IMG/VR virus record: IMGVR_UViG_3300018080_000022
Coordinates: 1-57,047 of that record
From: a virus
Strand: one strand, 5' to 3'
DNA length: 57,047 nt
Both the position numbers and the translations under genes were made by a program. The notes below the pieces were generated by a model. That model was not told where the DNA came from. It made no database searches and was given only the letters and a program-made list of their open reading frames with translations. Shown piece by piece: positions 38,623 through 46,859 of the stretch; the first letter of the stretch is position 1, and each line of letters opens with the position of its first letter.

Positions 38623-39516
38623 CTATTCCTCTTCCTCTTCTTCCGGCAGGAAAAGTTCGTTCTGAATAACGCCCTCGGGGATATCGTAGTTGCCTATGAC
38701 GAGCTCGGTCACCCGCTTGCCGTCCGTGAAGACGTTCTCACTCGTATACACGGTCGGGACTTCGATAATGTTAAAACCCTTGTAGAGCTCGCGGCTCTCT
38801 AAACAGTCGTCAATGGAAAGCATCCAGTAACCCTTGAATTTTTTTAGCGTGCTTGCCAGGTCTATGTGGTCGGCCATCGTGAAATCATTGGCATAGCAGG
38901 CGGTCGGATGCTTCGTCACGCAGAAATACGGCGGGTCGCAGTACGCGAAGACGCGGCGATTTTTGGTCTTCTTCGTGGCCTTCTTGTTGACGATTTTAAG
39001 GAACTCGCGGAAGTCGCGGTTCTCGATTATTACGTCCTTGAGCCGTTCGAAGACGCCCTTCCAGTCCACGCCATAGAATCCGACCATCTTGTCGGTGCCA
39101 AGCGTGCTACCCCAAACCTCCTCGCCGGTGAAGAGGCGCATGGCCCCGAAGGAGCTCTTGATGAGATAGTAGGCCATCGCCGCCCTGATATGAGGCAGGA
39201 TATCCTTGTAACTCTCGGGGTCGCTTAGTGCGGCCCGGTACTCGTAGAAAAGAGTCCGGGATTTCGGGTGGAAGGTGAGAAAGTCGATGAAGCGCTTATG
39301 TAGCTCCGGGTCTTTGATAACCTTCCAGAGGTTAATCAGCACGTCATTCACGTCGCATACCCATTCCTGTTTACTTGGGGATTTCCAGAACAACAGATGG
39401 CCCGCGCCGAAAAAAGGCTCGATATATATATCGTGAGCGGGAAACATGGAAACAAGCTTGCGTTTCAAGCGATTCTTGCCCCCAATCCAGGACAGCGGTG
39501 TTTCAAGTCTGGACAT
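38623..39516 (-). CDS. D12-class DNA adenine N6-methyltransferase (Dam-like)
   Basis: 297 aa from ATG 39516 (AAAGG seven bases upstream; the in-frame ATG at 39576 lies in a hairpin-rich leader). Motifs: LSWIGGKNRLKRKL and IEPFFGAGHLLFWK (SAM binding), VCDVNDVLINLWKVI and YCDPPYF (catalytic DPPY). Such enzymes methylate adenine, often in GATC, and in phages protect DNA from host restriction. The C-terminus is acidic (PEEEEEE). It is the last gene of the leftward arm. Confidence 0.85.
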   Translation of the reverse strand: MSRLETPLSWIGGKNRLKRKLVSMFPAHDIYIEPFFGAGHLLFWKSPSKQEWVCDVNDVLINLWKVIKDPELHKRFIDFLTFHPKSRTLFYEYRAALSDPESYKDILPHIRAAMAYYLIKSSFGAMRLFTGEEVWGSTLGTDKMVGFYGVDWKGVFERLKDVIIENRDFREFLKIVNKKATKKTKNRRVFAYCDPPYFCVTKHPTACYANDFTMADHIDLASTLKKFKGYWMLSIDDCLESRELYKGFNIIEVPTVYTSENVFTDGKRVTELVIGNYDIPEGVIQNELFLPEEEEEE

Positions 39517-39818
39517 AATAAAACCTTTCAGTATCCGTAAAGGCGCGGGCATGCGATGTGAAACGAAGCGTTTCACATCGCATCGTTGTGATGCGGAGCG
39601 AAGCGAGCATCACTCCTTACTCTTCTTCCCGCTTCTCGATTTTCTTTCTCTTTTTTTTTTAGCGTAAGCTTCGAGCGATAACCCCGCAACCCCGCAAGGC
39701 GGTCTTGCCGCCTGTCCCCGCCAGACTTGATTCGCTTGCGAAACACGTCGAGAGGGTCGTATTGCACCCAAAAACACCCTCGGCAGTACCGTCATTTAGG
39801 GCCATAAAGCCTACATTG
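39517..39818. repeat. 300-bp hairpin and repeat region upstream of the methylase
   Basis: A 13-bp stem GCGATGTGAAACG/CGTTTCACATCGC (39553-39581); GTGATGC/GCATCAC (39588-39613); a pyrimidine tract ending in nine T (39620-39660); one TAACCCCGCAACCCCGCA box (39679-39696), otherwise confined to the primase gene; and a degenerate family A unit with CAAGGCGG/CCGCCT and CCCCGCCAG (39695-39757). A possible short gene remnant (39659-39844) overlaps it. The two strong stems in the methylase leader probably separate its expression from the genes upstream. Confidence 0.6.
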
Positions 39819-39844
39819 TCAAGTTTTTCGACTATCCGTATCAT
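39659..39844 (-). pseudogene. Possible gene remnant running into a repeat
   Basis: A frame from ATG 39844 reads MIRIVEKLDNVGFMALNDGT... and looks protein-like for about 40 codons, then passes through the family A unit and the CCCCGCAA box (GGKTALRGCGVIARSLR). No clear SD. It may be a small gene whose 3' end was replaced by the repeat, or chance. Confidence 0.3.
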
Positions 39845-40376
39845 CGGCGGGTTTTTCCGTACATGTTCTGTCTTTTTTGCGCAAGCAAGGCGGAATCGGC
39901 GGCCCTGATATACTCCTTTCATTGGGGTTTTTGTCTCTATAACCCTCGGGTTCCGCGGTCACGTTTGCATTTAGATGTCTCCAGGGAAACACTTGTCGTT
40001 TTGCAAGATGCTCCTTTTCAGACAGGAAGCCCACGGCTTCATACGAGGGTCTGTATAAAGCGGGGAGCTCCGCGAGCCATCTATACACCCATGTTTTGAA
40101 ATGGGGATTGCGCAATAATCTTTTTATTGCGGTTATACTCGCGGCTTCCTTGAAACATTCAACAAGCCTCTTTTCATCCAACCTCACACATAAAAAATGA
40201 ACTATACCTCCGCCCGCTATGTGTGGCAGGTCTCTCGCAAACTTCATGGGATGGGTTTTATTTTCGTATGCGGTTTGCAGATAGTTGATAAAGTCTCTTT
40301 CTTTGAATGAATAATGAAAATATGGCTTCTCAGCGCGTGGAAATTCCGCTGGCCTACGGCCCATCAAACTTCCCAT
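39819..40376 (-). CDS. Hypothetical protein, 185 aa
   Basis: MGSLMGRRPAEFPRAEKPYF..., AAGGA five bases before ATG 40376. A helical, soluble protein (FINYLQTAYENKTHPMKFAR; KRLLRNPHFKTWVYRWLAEL); the last 50 residues look disordered and could be a run-on past an older end. Lower GC than its neighbours. Not recognised. Confidence 0.5.
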   Translation of the reverse strand: MGSLMGRRPAEFPRAEKPYFHYSFKERDFINYLQTAYENKTHPMKFARDLPHIAGGGIVHFLCVRLDEKRLVECFKEAASITAIKRLLRNPHFKTWVYRWLAELPALYRPSYEAVGFLSEKEHLAKRQVFPWRHLNANVTAEPEGYRDKNPNERSISGPPIPPCLRKKDRTCTEKPADDTDSRKT

Positions 40377-40394
40377 GTCTTTCCTTCGCTGTTG

Positions 40395-40604
40395 TTATAA
40401 CCCGTCTTCTTCGATAAGAAGTTTCTGGTTTTCCACCTTGCCTTCGAGCTCTTCAACCTTGGCAATCAAGGCCCTGACCGGGCACAAATCCCCGCGCTTG
40501 TCTCTGCGGACTCCGAGCTCACATTGCAAACACGGGTGCTTTTTCTTCATTTCCTCGGGCGTGTTATCGTACTTGCACGGGTATCTTTCGCTCATTTCAG
40601 TCAT
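40395..40604 (-). CDS. Small cysteine protein, 69 aa
   Basis: M(TEM)SERYPCKYDNTPEEMKKK with HPCLQCELG and LCPVRAL cysteines, then a coiled-coil end. The start overlaps the upstream stop; GGAG seven bases before ATG 40604 supports it. Possibly zinc-binding. Confidence 0.6.
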   Translation of the reverse strand: MTEMSERYPCKYDNTPEEMKKKHPCLQCELGVRRDKRGDLCPVRALIAKVEELEGKVENQKLLIEEDGL

Positions 40605-41238
40605 TTTCGGGCTCCAGGTCGATTACATTGCCGCTGTCGGCTTCCTTTTCCTCTTCTTCGCTCATCGGCTCGGCTACTATGCTCTCTTGCAAGTCCTCCG
40701 AGGAAGGCAGGCCGAGCCCGTATTCGTCTTCTTCCTCCGCATCCTCTTCCTCTTCTTCGGTAGCAAGCTCCTGAATCTCCGAAGGGTCGATGTCTTCGAC
40801 CTCTTCGCTGCCAATGGGCAATACGACGTATTCGATGTCGTCGTCATCATAATGAAGATTAACCTTGAATATCTGCGTAACCGCATAGTCGGCGTCGCCG
40901 TCTTCCTCGCGGTCGAGCGGGTTTTCCGTGCCTTCATAGTAAGGATACCTTTCACAGAAGAGATGCCCGAACTCATGAACGAATATACCCTGGCGCTGCT
41001 CAGCGGTAAGCTCCGCCATGTGCATGCTCGCGCAGACGGTGTTGGGATGGTGCAGGACATGCGCATACACCCGAGGCGGCTTCCCTTCATCTTTCCGCTC
41101 TTCCTCGCTTTGGCGGTATATCTCCTCGGCGTCGTCGCAGAAGTGCAGGATGATGTTGTTTAGCTCCGGATACATGTTTGTTATAAAACTTTTCACCGTT
41201 TCGAAGTCGTCTATGACGCCTTGCAGGTCTTCTGACAT
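40597..41238 (-). CDS. Zinc metallopeptidase-like protein with acidic tail
   Basis: 213 aa. H88-E89-F-G-H92 is a gluzincin-type zinc site, and EEDGDADYAV about 22 residues later supplies a plausible third ligand, as in ImmA/IrrE-like and M48-like small peptidases. The last 80 residues are highly acidic. In phages such domains can cleave repressors; the target here is unknown. Confidence 0.65.
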   Translation of the reverse strand: MSEDLQGVIDDFETVKSFITNMYPELNNIILHFCDDAEEIYRQSEEERKDEGKPPRVYAHVLHHPNTVCASMHMAELTAEQRQGIFVHEFGHLFCERYPYYEGTENPLDREEDGDADYAVTQIFKVNLHYDDDDIEYVVLPIGSEEVEDIDPSEIQELATEEEEEDAEEEDEYGLGLPSSEDLQESIVAEPMSEEEEKEADSGNVIDLEPEND

Positions 41239-41239
41239 A

Positions 41240-41611
41240 TTAGTCTCCTTCGCCCTTCCAGTCGTCGCCGCGACGATTTTCCTTGTAGAAATGCGCCATG
41301 AGCCGTATTTGGGTCACCGCGAAGCATTGCATGCTTTCTCGACACTTCGCGCAGCGCTTCACGTAGATATCGCGGTTGAACTTTTTCATAATATCGCAGT
41401 AGTTTCCGAAGCACCCGGTCTTCTCATCCATGCAGGCTTCCCGGAACTTCGCGTAGGCCGCCTCCTTCTCCCTGTATTCCTCGTCGGCCTTGCTGTAGGG
41501 GTTTTCTCCGGTCAAGCCCGGCGCGAGCCCTTCGACGTGCTCGCCGCCGAAGTCCTCGGGCAGTCCATCCGGTATTTCCAGAAAGTCATTTTCCTTTTTC
41601 TCGTCGTCCAT
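41240..41611 (-). CDS. Hypothetical protein with four-cysteine motif, 123 aa
   Basis: An acidic N-terminus (MDDEKKENDFLEIPDGLPED) and a C-terminal CFGNYC...RCAKC...QCFAV cysteine set that could bind zinc or an Fe-S cluster. First gene behind the promoter at 41643-41672. Ends one base before the metallopeptidase start. Confidence 0.6.
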   Translation of the reverse strand: MDDEKKENDFLEIPDGLPEDFGGEHVEGLAPGLTGENPYSKADEEYREKEAAYAKFREACMDEKTGCFGNYCDIMKKFNRDIYVKRCAKCRESMQCFAVTQIRLMAHFYKENRRGDDWKGEGD

Positions 41612-41642
41612 TATATTCCTTTCAAAACAAACAAGGTTACAG

Positions 41643-41672
41643 AGTATACCAGAAAAATCAAGTCCGCCACAA
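41643..41672 (-). promoter_or_regulatory. Sigma70-like promoter within the leftward arm
   Basis: TTGTGG (41667-41672), 18 bases, TATACT (41643-41648) with an upstream TGG, close to an extended -10. It lies in an 84-base gap, AT-rich relative to its surroundings, and faces the 123-aa and metallopeptidase genes. Confidence 0.6.
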
Positions 41673-41695
41673 GCATATTGACTGCTTACAACCTC

Positions 41696-42292
41696 TTACC
41701 AGTCGAATTCCTCGGCTTCTTTTTCCGGGTCTTTCCAGTCGTGGAACTTCGGCATTACGTTGCCCGCGCGGTCGCTGTACCCCTGCCAGTAGCCGTTCGA
41801 ATAGCCGAAGTCGCGCTTGTATTGCAGCGCATCCTTGAAGTCGTTCAGCAGCGGCCCGTGATGCGCCTCTGCGAGCGCTTTAACCCTCTCGCTGAACTTC
41901 ACGAGGAACGAGGCGGTCTTGTCCGTGCCGACGAGCTCAAGCCCCTCTTCGAGCCGTGGCTTGCCTTCATCCTTGTCGCGGTAACCTTGCCCATACCCGA
42001 GGCGATATGCTATGTCCTGCTCCTGGTTGAAGAGCTCGCTGGCTGTCACGCAGATTTCATGCGCGGGCTCGGGCAGGCACGGTATCTTCTGGTTAGCCTT
42101 CGTGGGCTTGCCGCCCTGGATTGCCGAGGGGATGAGAACTTGCACGACGCGCTCGACTTTCTCGTTTTTCACGCCGAGAATTGATGTCGCCGCGCGTTCG
42201 AACGCCTCTTCTACGCTTTCATACACGGGCTTTTTCACCGGGCCTTTCTTCGTGTGTATCTCCCGCTCGCCCGTCTGTCTCACTTCAAACAT
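41696..42292 (-). CDS. Hypothetical protein, 198 aa
   Basis: Starts MFEVRQTGEREIHTKKGP at 42292 (GAAAGGAG five bases upstream). GYGQGYRDKDEGK and GYSNGYWQGYSDRAG form a repeated glycine/tyrosine motif, reminiscent of short GxxxGY helices of phage proteins. No named family. Ends in an acidic EEFDW. Confidence 0.55.
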   Translation of the reverse strand: MFEVRQTGEREIHTKKGPVKKPVYESVEEAFERAATSILGVKNEKVERVVQVLIPSAIQGGKPTKANQKIPCLPEPAHEICVTASELFNQEQDIAYRLGYGQGYRDKDEGKPRLEEGLELVGTDKTASFLVKFSERVKALAEAHHGPLLNDFKDALQYKRDFGYSNGYWQGYSDRAGNVMPKFHDWKDPEKEAEEFDW

Positions 42293-43280
42293 CTTCACTC
42301 CTTTCAAATATAACCATTCCTTCTGCCATGTTCCCGAGCCAATTATATCTGCGCCCGGCGACGTTCTTTCCTTCCTTATTGATAAGGCCATACCTGCCGC
42401 GAGAGCCGACTACGGCTATATCCTCGCTGAACGGATAGGCATCGTAGAATTCCTCGTCTATAACCTGCTCGCCCAATGAATTTATGTAAATGTAATCGCT
42501 TTTGTGGCTCAGCCTCACCGCCGCGACCCCGCAGCCGAAGTCTTGCGCGATATAGTAGCTCGGCTCGATTGCCCATTGGCCTTCGGTGTTAAGATATCCC
42601 ATCTCATACTTCTGGTTTTTGCCCGTGCACTTAAACACTATCCGCGCGAGCCCGTCGCTGAAGTCGCTTAGAAACGCGCATTTATCGATGTCTTTGAAGA
42701 CATAATCGCCTTCGCGGTTGATGTAGCCCTTGTGTTTAATAGAGCGCACGAAGGCGAGCCCGCTTGAGAACCTATAAGCCTCCGGGAACTGCGCGGGGAT
42801 GACCTTCTCTCCTTTCATGTTTATGTAGCCCCAAAGTCCGGTGTCGTGGCTGTCGAGGAAGGCGGCGAGACCTTCGCTGAAAGGCCGCACGTCGCCGAAC
42901 TGCGGCTCGATGGCCCAATTGCCGTCGCGGTCGAGGAAGCCGCACGAGCCTATCTTGTCTTTGTGCTTGCCCGCGCAGAGCAGACCTTGCCGGTATCCGC
43001 CGCGGTCGAGCCAGTTGATGTCATTGTCGGTCGCGACTATCTTTCCATTTTTGGTTATTACGCACGTGATATTGGCCTTTTTAATGACCGCGAGGCCGTC
43101 CTTGAAAGGCCCTGCGGCGCTGAACTGCGGGGGGAGCACGAAATGGCCGCCCTTGTCGATAAAGCCGCTCTCGCGGTCAACCCGAGCTTCCGCGAGAAAA
43201 TCCGAGAAGTTCCAGGCGCGCGAAAACGACGGCGGGATAACCTCTCTTCCTACTATGTTTAAGTATCCATACTTGGGCAT
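42285..43280 (-). CDS. WG-repeat protein, 331 aa
   Basis: About ten repeats of the type YGYLNIVGREVIPPSFSRAW / GFIDKGGHFVLPPQF / GLWGYINMKGEKVIPAQF, each ~30 residues with GxIxxxGxxVIxPxF, the WG (KWG) beta repeat. These form beta-propeller- or solenoid-like surfaces for protein binding. WG proteins are common in bacteria, rare in small phages; it may have been acquired from a host. Confidence 0.85.
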   Translation of the reverse strand: MPKYGYLNIVGREVIPPSFSRAWNFSDFLAEARVDRESGFIDKGGHFVLPPQFSAAGPFKDGLAVIKKANITCVITKNGKIVATDNDINWLDRGGYRQGLLCAGKHKDKIGSCGFLDRDGNWAIEPQFGDVRPFSEGLAAFLDSHDTGLWGYINMKGEKVIPAQFPEAYRFSSGLAFVRSIKHKGYINREGDYVFKDIDKCAFLSDFSDGLARIVFKCTGKNQKYEMGYLNTEGQWAIEPSYYIAQDFGCGVAAVRLSHKSDYIYINSLGEQVIDEEFYDAYPFSEDIAVVGSRGRYGLINKEGKNVAGRRYNWLGNMAEGMVIFERSEDV

Positions 43281-43825
43281 ATTACCCCCGTTTGTATGTT
43301 AAGCCCGAAGATATCGAGAGTTTCGGTGAGCGTATGCGCAAGCTCGATTTCCCTCGGGGCGTCGATGTCGGAAATTACAAGCGTCTTCGCGTATTCAATC
43401 ATGTACCCGGTATAATCCATGTGCTCATATGGCCAGTAGGTTCCGGCCAGCAGCACGGCGTTGATAAGCTCTATTTCGCGCTTCTTGTCGAGGAAGACCC
43501 CCGCGTTCACGCTGGCGATGACGTACTTGTCGGCCTTGCCCATCGAAAACAGGGGCATGTGCTCTTCCCTGCGGGCCTTGAAGCCGAAGACGCGAGCGAG
43601 CCTCACTAAAGTTTTCATATGCTCGTATTGTTCCGGGAGCTTCTTGAGAATCTTGTTTTCCCTGATATCGAGCCGGTTCGTGGATGCGCCGCCCTCGATG
43701 TGGACGTACATGCTCATTGGCCCGGTCGGCATACCATTAGCCTTCTTGGCCATGTTGCTCCAATCGACCATGACCCTGAACTTCTGGACTTCGAGGTCTG
43801 TGTCGGCCCTAAGAATCAGTTTCAT
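43259..43825 (-). CDS. Hypothetical protein, 188 aa
   Basis: MKLILRADTDLEVQKFRVMV..., mixed alpha/beta, with repeated charged helices and no cysteine pair. Overlaps neighbours at both ends (22 and 17 bases). Not recognised. Confidence 0.6.
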   Translation of the reverse strand: MKLILRADTDLEVQKFRVMVDWSNMAKKANGMPTGPMSMYVHIEGGASTNRLDIRENKILKKLPEQYEHMKTLVRLARVFGFKARREEHMPLFSMGKADKYVIASVNAGVFLDKKREIELINAVLLAGTYWPYEHMDYTGYMIEYAKTLVISDIDAPREIELAHTLTETLDIFGLNIQTGVICPSMDT

Positions 43826-44138
43826 CTTCGACTCCCCATATCCCCGATATGTTTTCGTCCCTGTATTTAGGGTCTTTCTCGCTGCACCTGTCAGACCATT
43901 CGTTTGACGGGTGGCCCTCTATGATATCTTCGACGGCCTGCCCTTTATGGAGGCAGCCGTTACATAGCGCGCGGTAGAGCTCGCCCTTGTATTCGCTCTG
44001 CACGATACGTTTTATTTCTATCGTCACCGAGTGCTTGTCGCAGAACACGCCGCCGCAGATTGCGCAGGTCACGACCTGGTTACCGCTTTTACAGATATCG
44101 CAGTAGGCGACGTGAATCACTTCGTTTATTATGGGCAT
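43809..44138 (-). CDS. Double zinc-ribbon protein, 109 aa
   Basis: Starts MPIINEVIHVAYCDICKS at 44138 (AAAGG upstream). CDIC...CAIC...CDKH and LCNGC give enough ligands for two metals, in a layout like small HNH- or FYVE-type fingers. Function unknown. Confidence 0.6.
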   Translation of the reverse strand: MPIINEVIHVAYCDICKSGNQVVTCAICGGVFCDKHSVTIEIKRIVQSEYKGELYRALCNGCLHKGQAVEDIIEGHPSNEWSDRCSEKDPKYRDENISGIWGVEDETDS

Positions 44139-44139
44139 C

Positions 44140-44766
44140 TTATTTTCCTTTCCGCCGAGAGACCTTCTTCTTTTTCGAAACAACCAGGTTCACTTTGGCC
44201 CTTGTGAGTTCGGCGAGTTTTTCGCCGAGCTTCGGCGTTCTGGCTTTCTCGAACATTTTGAATAGGAGCTCGTTGAGTTCTTCCTTGAGCTCGCCGATTC
44301 GCTTGCATCCGAGCCACGCTTCGGGGCTGTAGGGAATGTAGATGGTGTCTTTTCTCGGATAATTGTAGCGCCGCCTGTTGCTTACATCGCCAATCTCTTC
44401 TTCGAGGTCTTCGGGGTCGGTGCTGCGGTCATTGCCTTTGAATTCCCTAAAAAGATAGGTGCCGTCAGGGAGTTTGCAGCGGAAATGACGCTCGAATGTG
44501 AAGCTGTACTTGTCGTTTTCGAAGTTGTATCTTCTTATCTCCGCGCCTATCACGCCTTCCCATTCGCGGTCTTTGCTGATTTCCTTGAGGCGTTCGAGCA
44601 CCTTCGCCTTGAGCTCGTCGAGGTTCTTGCCCGAGAAATCCTTTCCATGAATCATCGCCATAAACGTGCCGGTCGCTTTCTCAAGCTTGATAGGATACTT
44701 GCTCTTCTCGAACTCGATTTCATCGACCTTGACTACGCCGCGCTGTCTTCGCGTTCCGAAGTCCAT
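44140..44766 (-). CDS. Hypothetical protein, 208 aa
   Basis: Starts MDFGTRRQRGVVKVDEIE at 44766 (AAAGGAG five bases upstream). Beta-rich middle (KYSFTFERHFRCKLPDGTYL), helical C-terminus ending in KKKKVSRRKGK. Overlaps the membrane-protein gene by 34 bases. Not recognised. Confidence 0.6.
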   Translation of the reverse strand: MDFGTRRQRGVVKVDEIEFEKSKYPIKLEKATGTFMAMIHGKDFSGKNLDELKAKVLERLKEISKDREWEGVIGAEIRRYNFENDKYSFTFERHFRCKLPDGTYLFREFKGNDRSTDPEDLEEEIGDVSNRRRYNYPRKDTIYIPYSPEAWLGCKRIGELKEELNELLFKMFEKARTPKLGEKLAELTRAKVNLVVSKKKKVSRRKGK

Positions 44767-45125
44767 TTTTTCTCCTTTCCTAATCCCATTTTCATAAGCC
44801 TCGTTATCTGATGAACTATCTTTTTCTCCCTGCCACAACGCCAGGTGTTTACATGTACTATCTTCTTGGTGACCCAATTCAAACTATGTATGTCGGGCAG
44901 GTTAAGTATTGCATGGCCGAGTTCCGAGTCGGGCTCGATATCTTCTTCGAAGTAGCAGAGCATGTCGCCCGTTCCGCATGTTTCCCATTCGAAGCCATTC
45001 TTTTTGGTTTCTCGGTCGCGAGTGAGTTTTATCATCCGGCAAAGCGTGTATATCATAACCGCGCTGAGCGCGAGCAGGTGCGCAAACATAAATATAATTA
45101 CAATTGTAAGCTCGTTATTGCTCAT
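44733..45125 (-). CDS. Single-span membrane protein, 130 aa
   Basis: N-terminal membrane helix (TIVIIFMFAHLLALSAVMIYTL) and a soluble remainder with scattered cysteines and a basic end. Orientation inside is likely, because positive charge follows the helix. Not recognised. Confidence 0.6.
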   Translation of the reverse strand: MSNNELTIVIIFMFAHLLALSAVMIYTLCRMIKLTRDRETKKNGFEWETCGTGDMLCYFEEDIEPDSELGHAILNLPDIHSLNWVTKKIVHVNTWRCGREKKIVHQITRLMKMGLGKEKKWTSEREDSAA

Positions 45126-45417
45126 TCTTCCTCCGTACCGTGCTCAGCTTCATCTTCTTCCCGCAGGCGTTACACTCGACTATCCGGCAATCCCTGATAA
45201 CTGCATTAAAGTCGCTGTCCTTCCACTTTCCGTTCGGGTCGTAATGCTCCTCGTACAGGTGCAGCGAAGTCCCCGTATACCCGTCGAGCGCGCCGCAATG
45301 CGGACAACCGTCGGACTGCTCGCAACCGTGAATCCTTCTAATATGCCCCATCATCTTCTTCCGGTACTCGGGGTTTTTCCAGCGCTCCTTCATTCTCTCG
45401 CTGTGCCGCTTGCTCAT
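45115..45417 (-). CDS. Zinc-finger protein with RWKNPEYRKKM helix, 100 aa
   Basis: Starts MSKRHSERMKERWKNPEY at 45417. That N-terminal helix resembles the NUMOD-type DNA-binding helices of homing endonucleases; CPHCGA...H and ECNACGKK follow, a C2H2- and CxxC-type zinc site. No nuclease motif remains, so it could be a regulator or a degenerate relative. Confidence 0.6.
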   Translation of the reverse strand: MSKRHSERMKERWKNPEYRKKMMGHIRRIHGCEQSDGCPHCGALDGYTGTSLHLYEEHYDPNGKWKDSDFNAVIRDCRIVECNACGKKMKLSTVRRKNEQ

Positions 45418-45758
45418 TTCTTCTTTTTTGCCTTTTCTTCTCTTTTCTTCTTGCTGTCGAGGTCGAACCATCCCGTGCCATAACAGGATGGGCACGGCTC
45501 CGCGGAGTCGGGCCTGAAGCCGCTGCCCTTGCACGCCGGGCACTTCACGCGCGGACTGTCCGCTACCCCGCTCATCACGAGCTCGCTTGCCGCCATCAGG
45601 CGCGTATGCTTGTCCACGAGAACATGCCTGCGCCCGCAGTTAGTGCACTCAAGCACGGCCCTTTCGAGGCCCACTATAAAGTTGAACGAACTACTCGTGC
45701 AGCCCGGTTCCTCGCAATACTGTCTCGCAAGGCCGTCTTTTCCAATCACGCCTATCAT
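45414..45758 (-). CDS. DnaJ-type zinc-ribbon protein, 114 aa
   Basis: YCEEPGC and ECTNCGRRH form a first metal pair; CPACKGSGF and CPSCYGTGW form a second and match the CxxCxGxG repeats of DnaJ's central domain. A K-rich tail (KKKREEKAKKKK) follows. There is no J-domain, so co-chaperone activity is not implied. Confidence 0.7.
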   Translation of the reverse strand: MIGVIGKDGLARQYCEEPGCTSSSFNFIVGLERAVLECTNCGRRHVLVDKHTRLMAASELVMSGVADSPRVKCPACKGSGFRPDSAEPCPSCYGTGWFDLDSKKKREEKAKKKK

Positions 45759-46057
45759 TCCCCCTCCGTTTTCTCGGGCTCAACCATCTTGAAAAATCCC
45801 AACTCTACTGCGGCATCTACGATTTTCCGGACATTCTTCGGCCTCGTGTTGTTGGCCTGTCTCGCCACAGCCTCCTTGTAGCAGGCGTTGCAGATGTCGA
45901 ACTCGCCGTCCTCGTCCGGCGCAAGCTCAAGGCCGGTCTCGTCGAGGTTGTCGTCGCCGTCGTAGCGTTCGACGACAAAGCTTATCCCCCAATACGAATC
46001 GAGCTTGCCGTTCCGGCGAATCTTCTTGCCGCAGCAATCGCATTTAATCGTTATCAT
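45755..46057 (-). CDS. Zinc-ribbon protein, 100 aa
   Basis: Starts MITIKCDCCGKKIRRNGK at 46057; GGAGG lies six bases upstream, right at the base of the family A hairpin. CDCC and CNACYKE give a zinc ribbon, with an acidic middle. It ATGA-overlaps the DnaJ-type gene. Confidence 0.65.
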   Translation of the reverse strand: MITIKCDCCGKKIRRNGKLDSYWGISFVVERYDGDDNLDETGLELAPDEDGEFDICNACYKEAVARQANNTRPKNVRKIVDAAVELGFFKMVEPEKTEGE

Positions 46058-46070
46058 GTTACCCCTCCAC

Positions 46071-46175
46071 GTTGCCTTTGGCAACGGCGTCGCCAGCCGG
46101 GCGGTTTTTACCGCCTGCCCCCGCCAGTCTTTTCTGCGCAGCAGAAACGACGAGAGGGTTCACGGCGAGAGACAT
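46071..46175 (-). repeat. Family A two-hairpin spacer, copy at 46.1 kb
   Basis: Minus sense: the TAA stop of the 226-aa gene overlaps ATGTCTCTCG (46166-46175); a second ACCCTCTCGTCGT box (46146-46158), hairpin TTTCTGC/GCAGAAA (46131-46147), CTGGCGGGGG, hairpin GGCGGT/ACCGCC (about 46100-46116), CTGGCGACGC (46087-46096), hairpin GTTGCC-TTT-GGCAAC (46071-46085), then GGAGG and the next ATG. It has the same order as the plus-strand copy at 34.2 kb. Confidence 0.8.
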
Positions 46176-46855
46176 TAGTCTACCGGGTTAATCCCCGGCG
46201 CGAAATGGCAGTCGAGTTTGCGCTCGAATGTCTTCATAGCTATATCGAGCATCGCGGCGTCGCGGCCCCCGAGCTTATCTTCGTCGATATTATAGGCTAT
46301 GTATTCGAAGATGGTCTTGACTTCGTTTATGCACTTCCAGAATTCCTTGTACTTGTTGAGCACATTCGCAACTATAGTGGCGGGGTCATTGCTCAGGTTG
46401 TCGGTCGCGGTTTCGTTCAAGCCGAAGAACTTGCCGACCTTCTCGCGGGCGTTTTTGATGTCCTGGATGCGGAAGGTGGCGGCAAGTACGAAGAGCGAAC
46501 CGGCGCTGTATACGTCGTCGCCCTGGTATCCGAGGTAGTGCCTTGCGCCCCTGCGCACATCCTCGATTTCGGTTTTAAGATTTTTAATGACGATATTGGC
46601 GAGTTTGAGCGCGTCGGCGAGGTTCCTTTTCGTGGCTTTTTTGCCCGCCTCGATGGGCTCCGCCTTTGTCGCCATGAGAACCTTTAGGCTGAACTCTTCC
46701 TTGGAATTCTCGGGCACAACCCCGAGCTCCTTCCGAAGCGCCATCGCCACGGGCCGGATAAGCTGACTGTTGTCTTCCATCTCGGTTATCTTGGCCGCCA
46801 TGTTCTCGATAACCTTCATACACTCTTCTACGGTCGGTTTTTTCTCTTTGGTCAT
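46175..46855 (-). CDS. Hypothetical helical protein, 226 aa
   Basis: MTKEKKPTVEECMKVIENMA..., all-helical and acidic, single cysteines only. Its stop merges with the family A box. A paired arrangement with the 261-aa gene upstream (four-base gap) suggests they act together. Not recognised. Confidence 0.6.
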   Translation of the reverse strand: MTKEKKPTVEECMKVIENMAAKITEMEDNSQLIRPVAMALRKELGVVPENSKEEFSLKVLMATKAEPIEAGKKATKRNLADALKLANIVIKNLKTEIEDVRRGARHYLGYQGDDVYSAGSLFVLAATFRIQDIKNAREKVGKFFGLNETATDNLSNDPATIVANVLNKYKEFWKCINEVKTIFEYIAYNIDEDKLGGRDAAMLDIAMKTFERKLDCHFAPGINPVD

Positions 46856-46859
46856 GATT

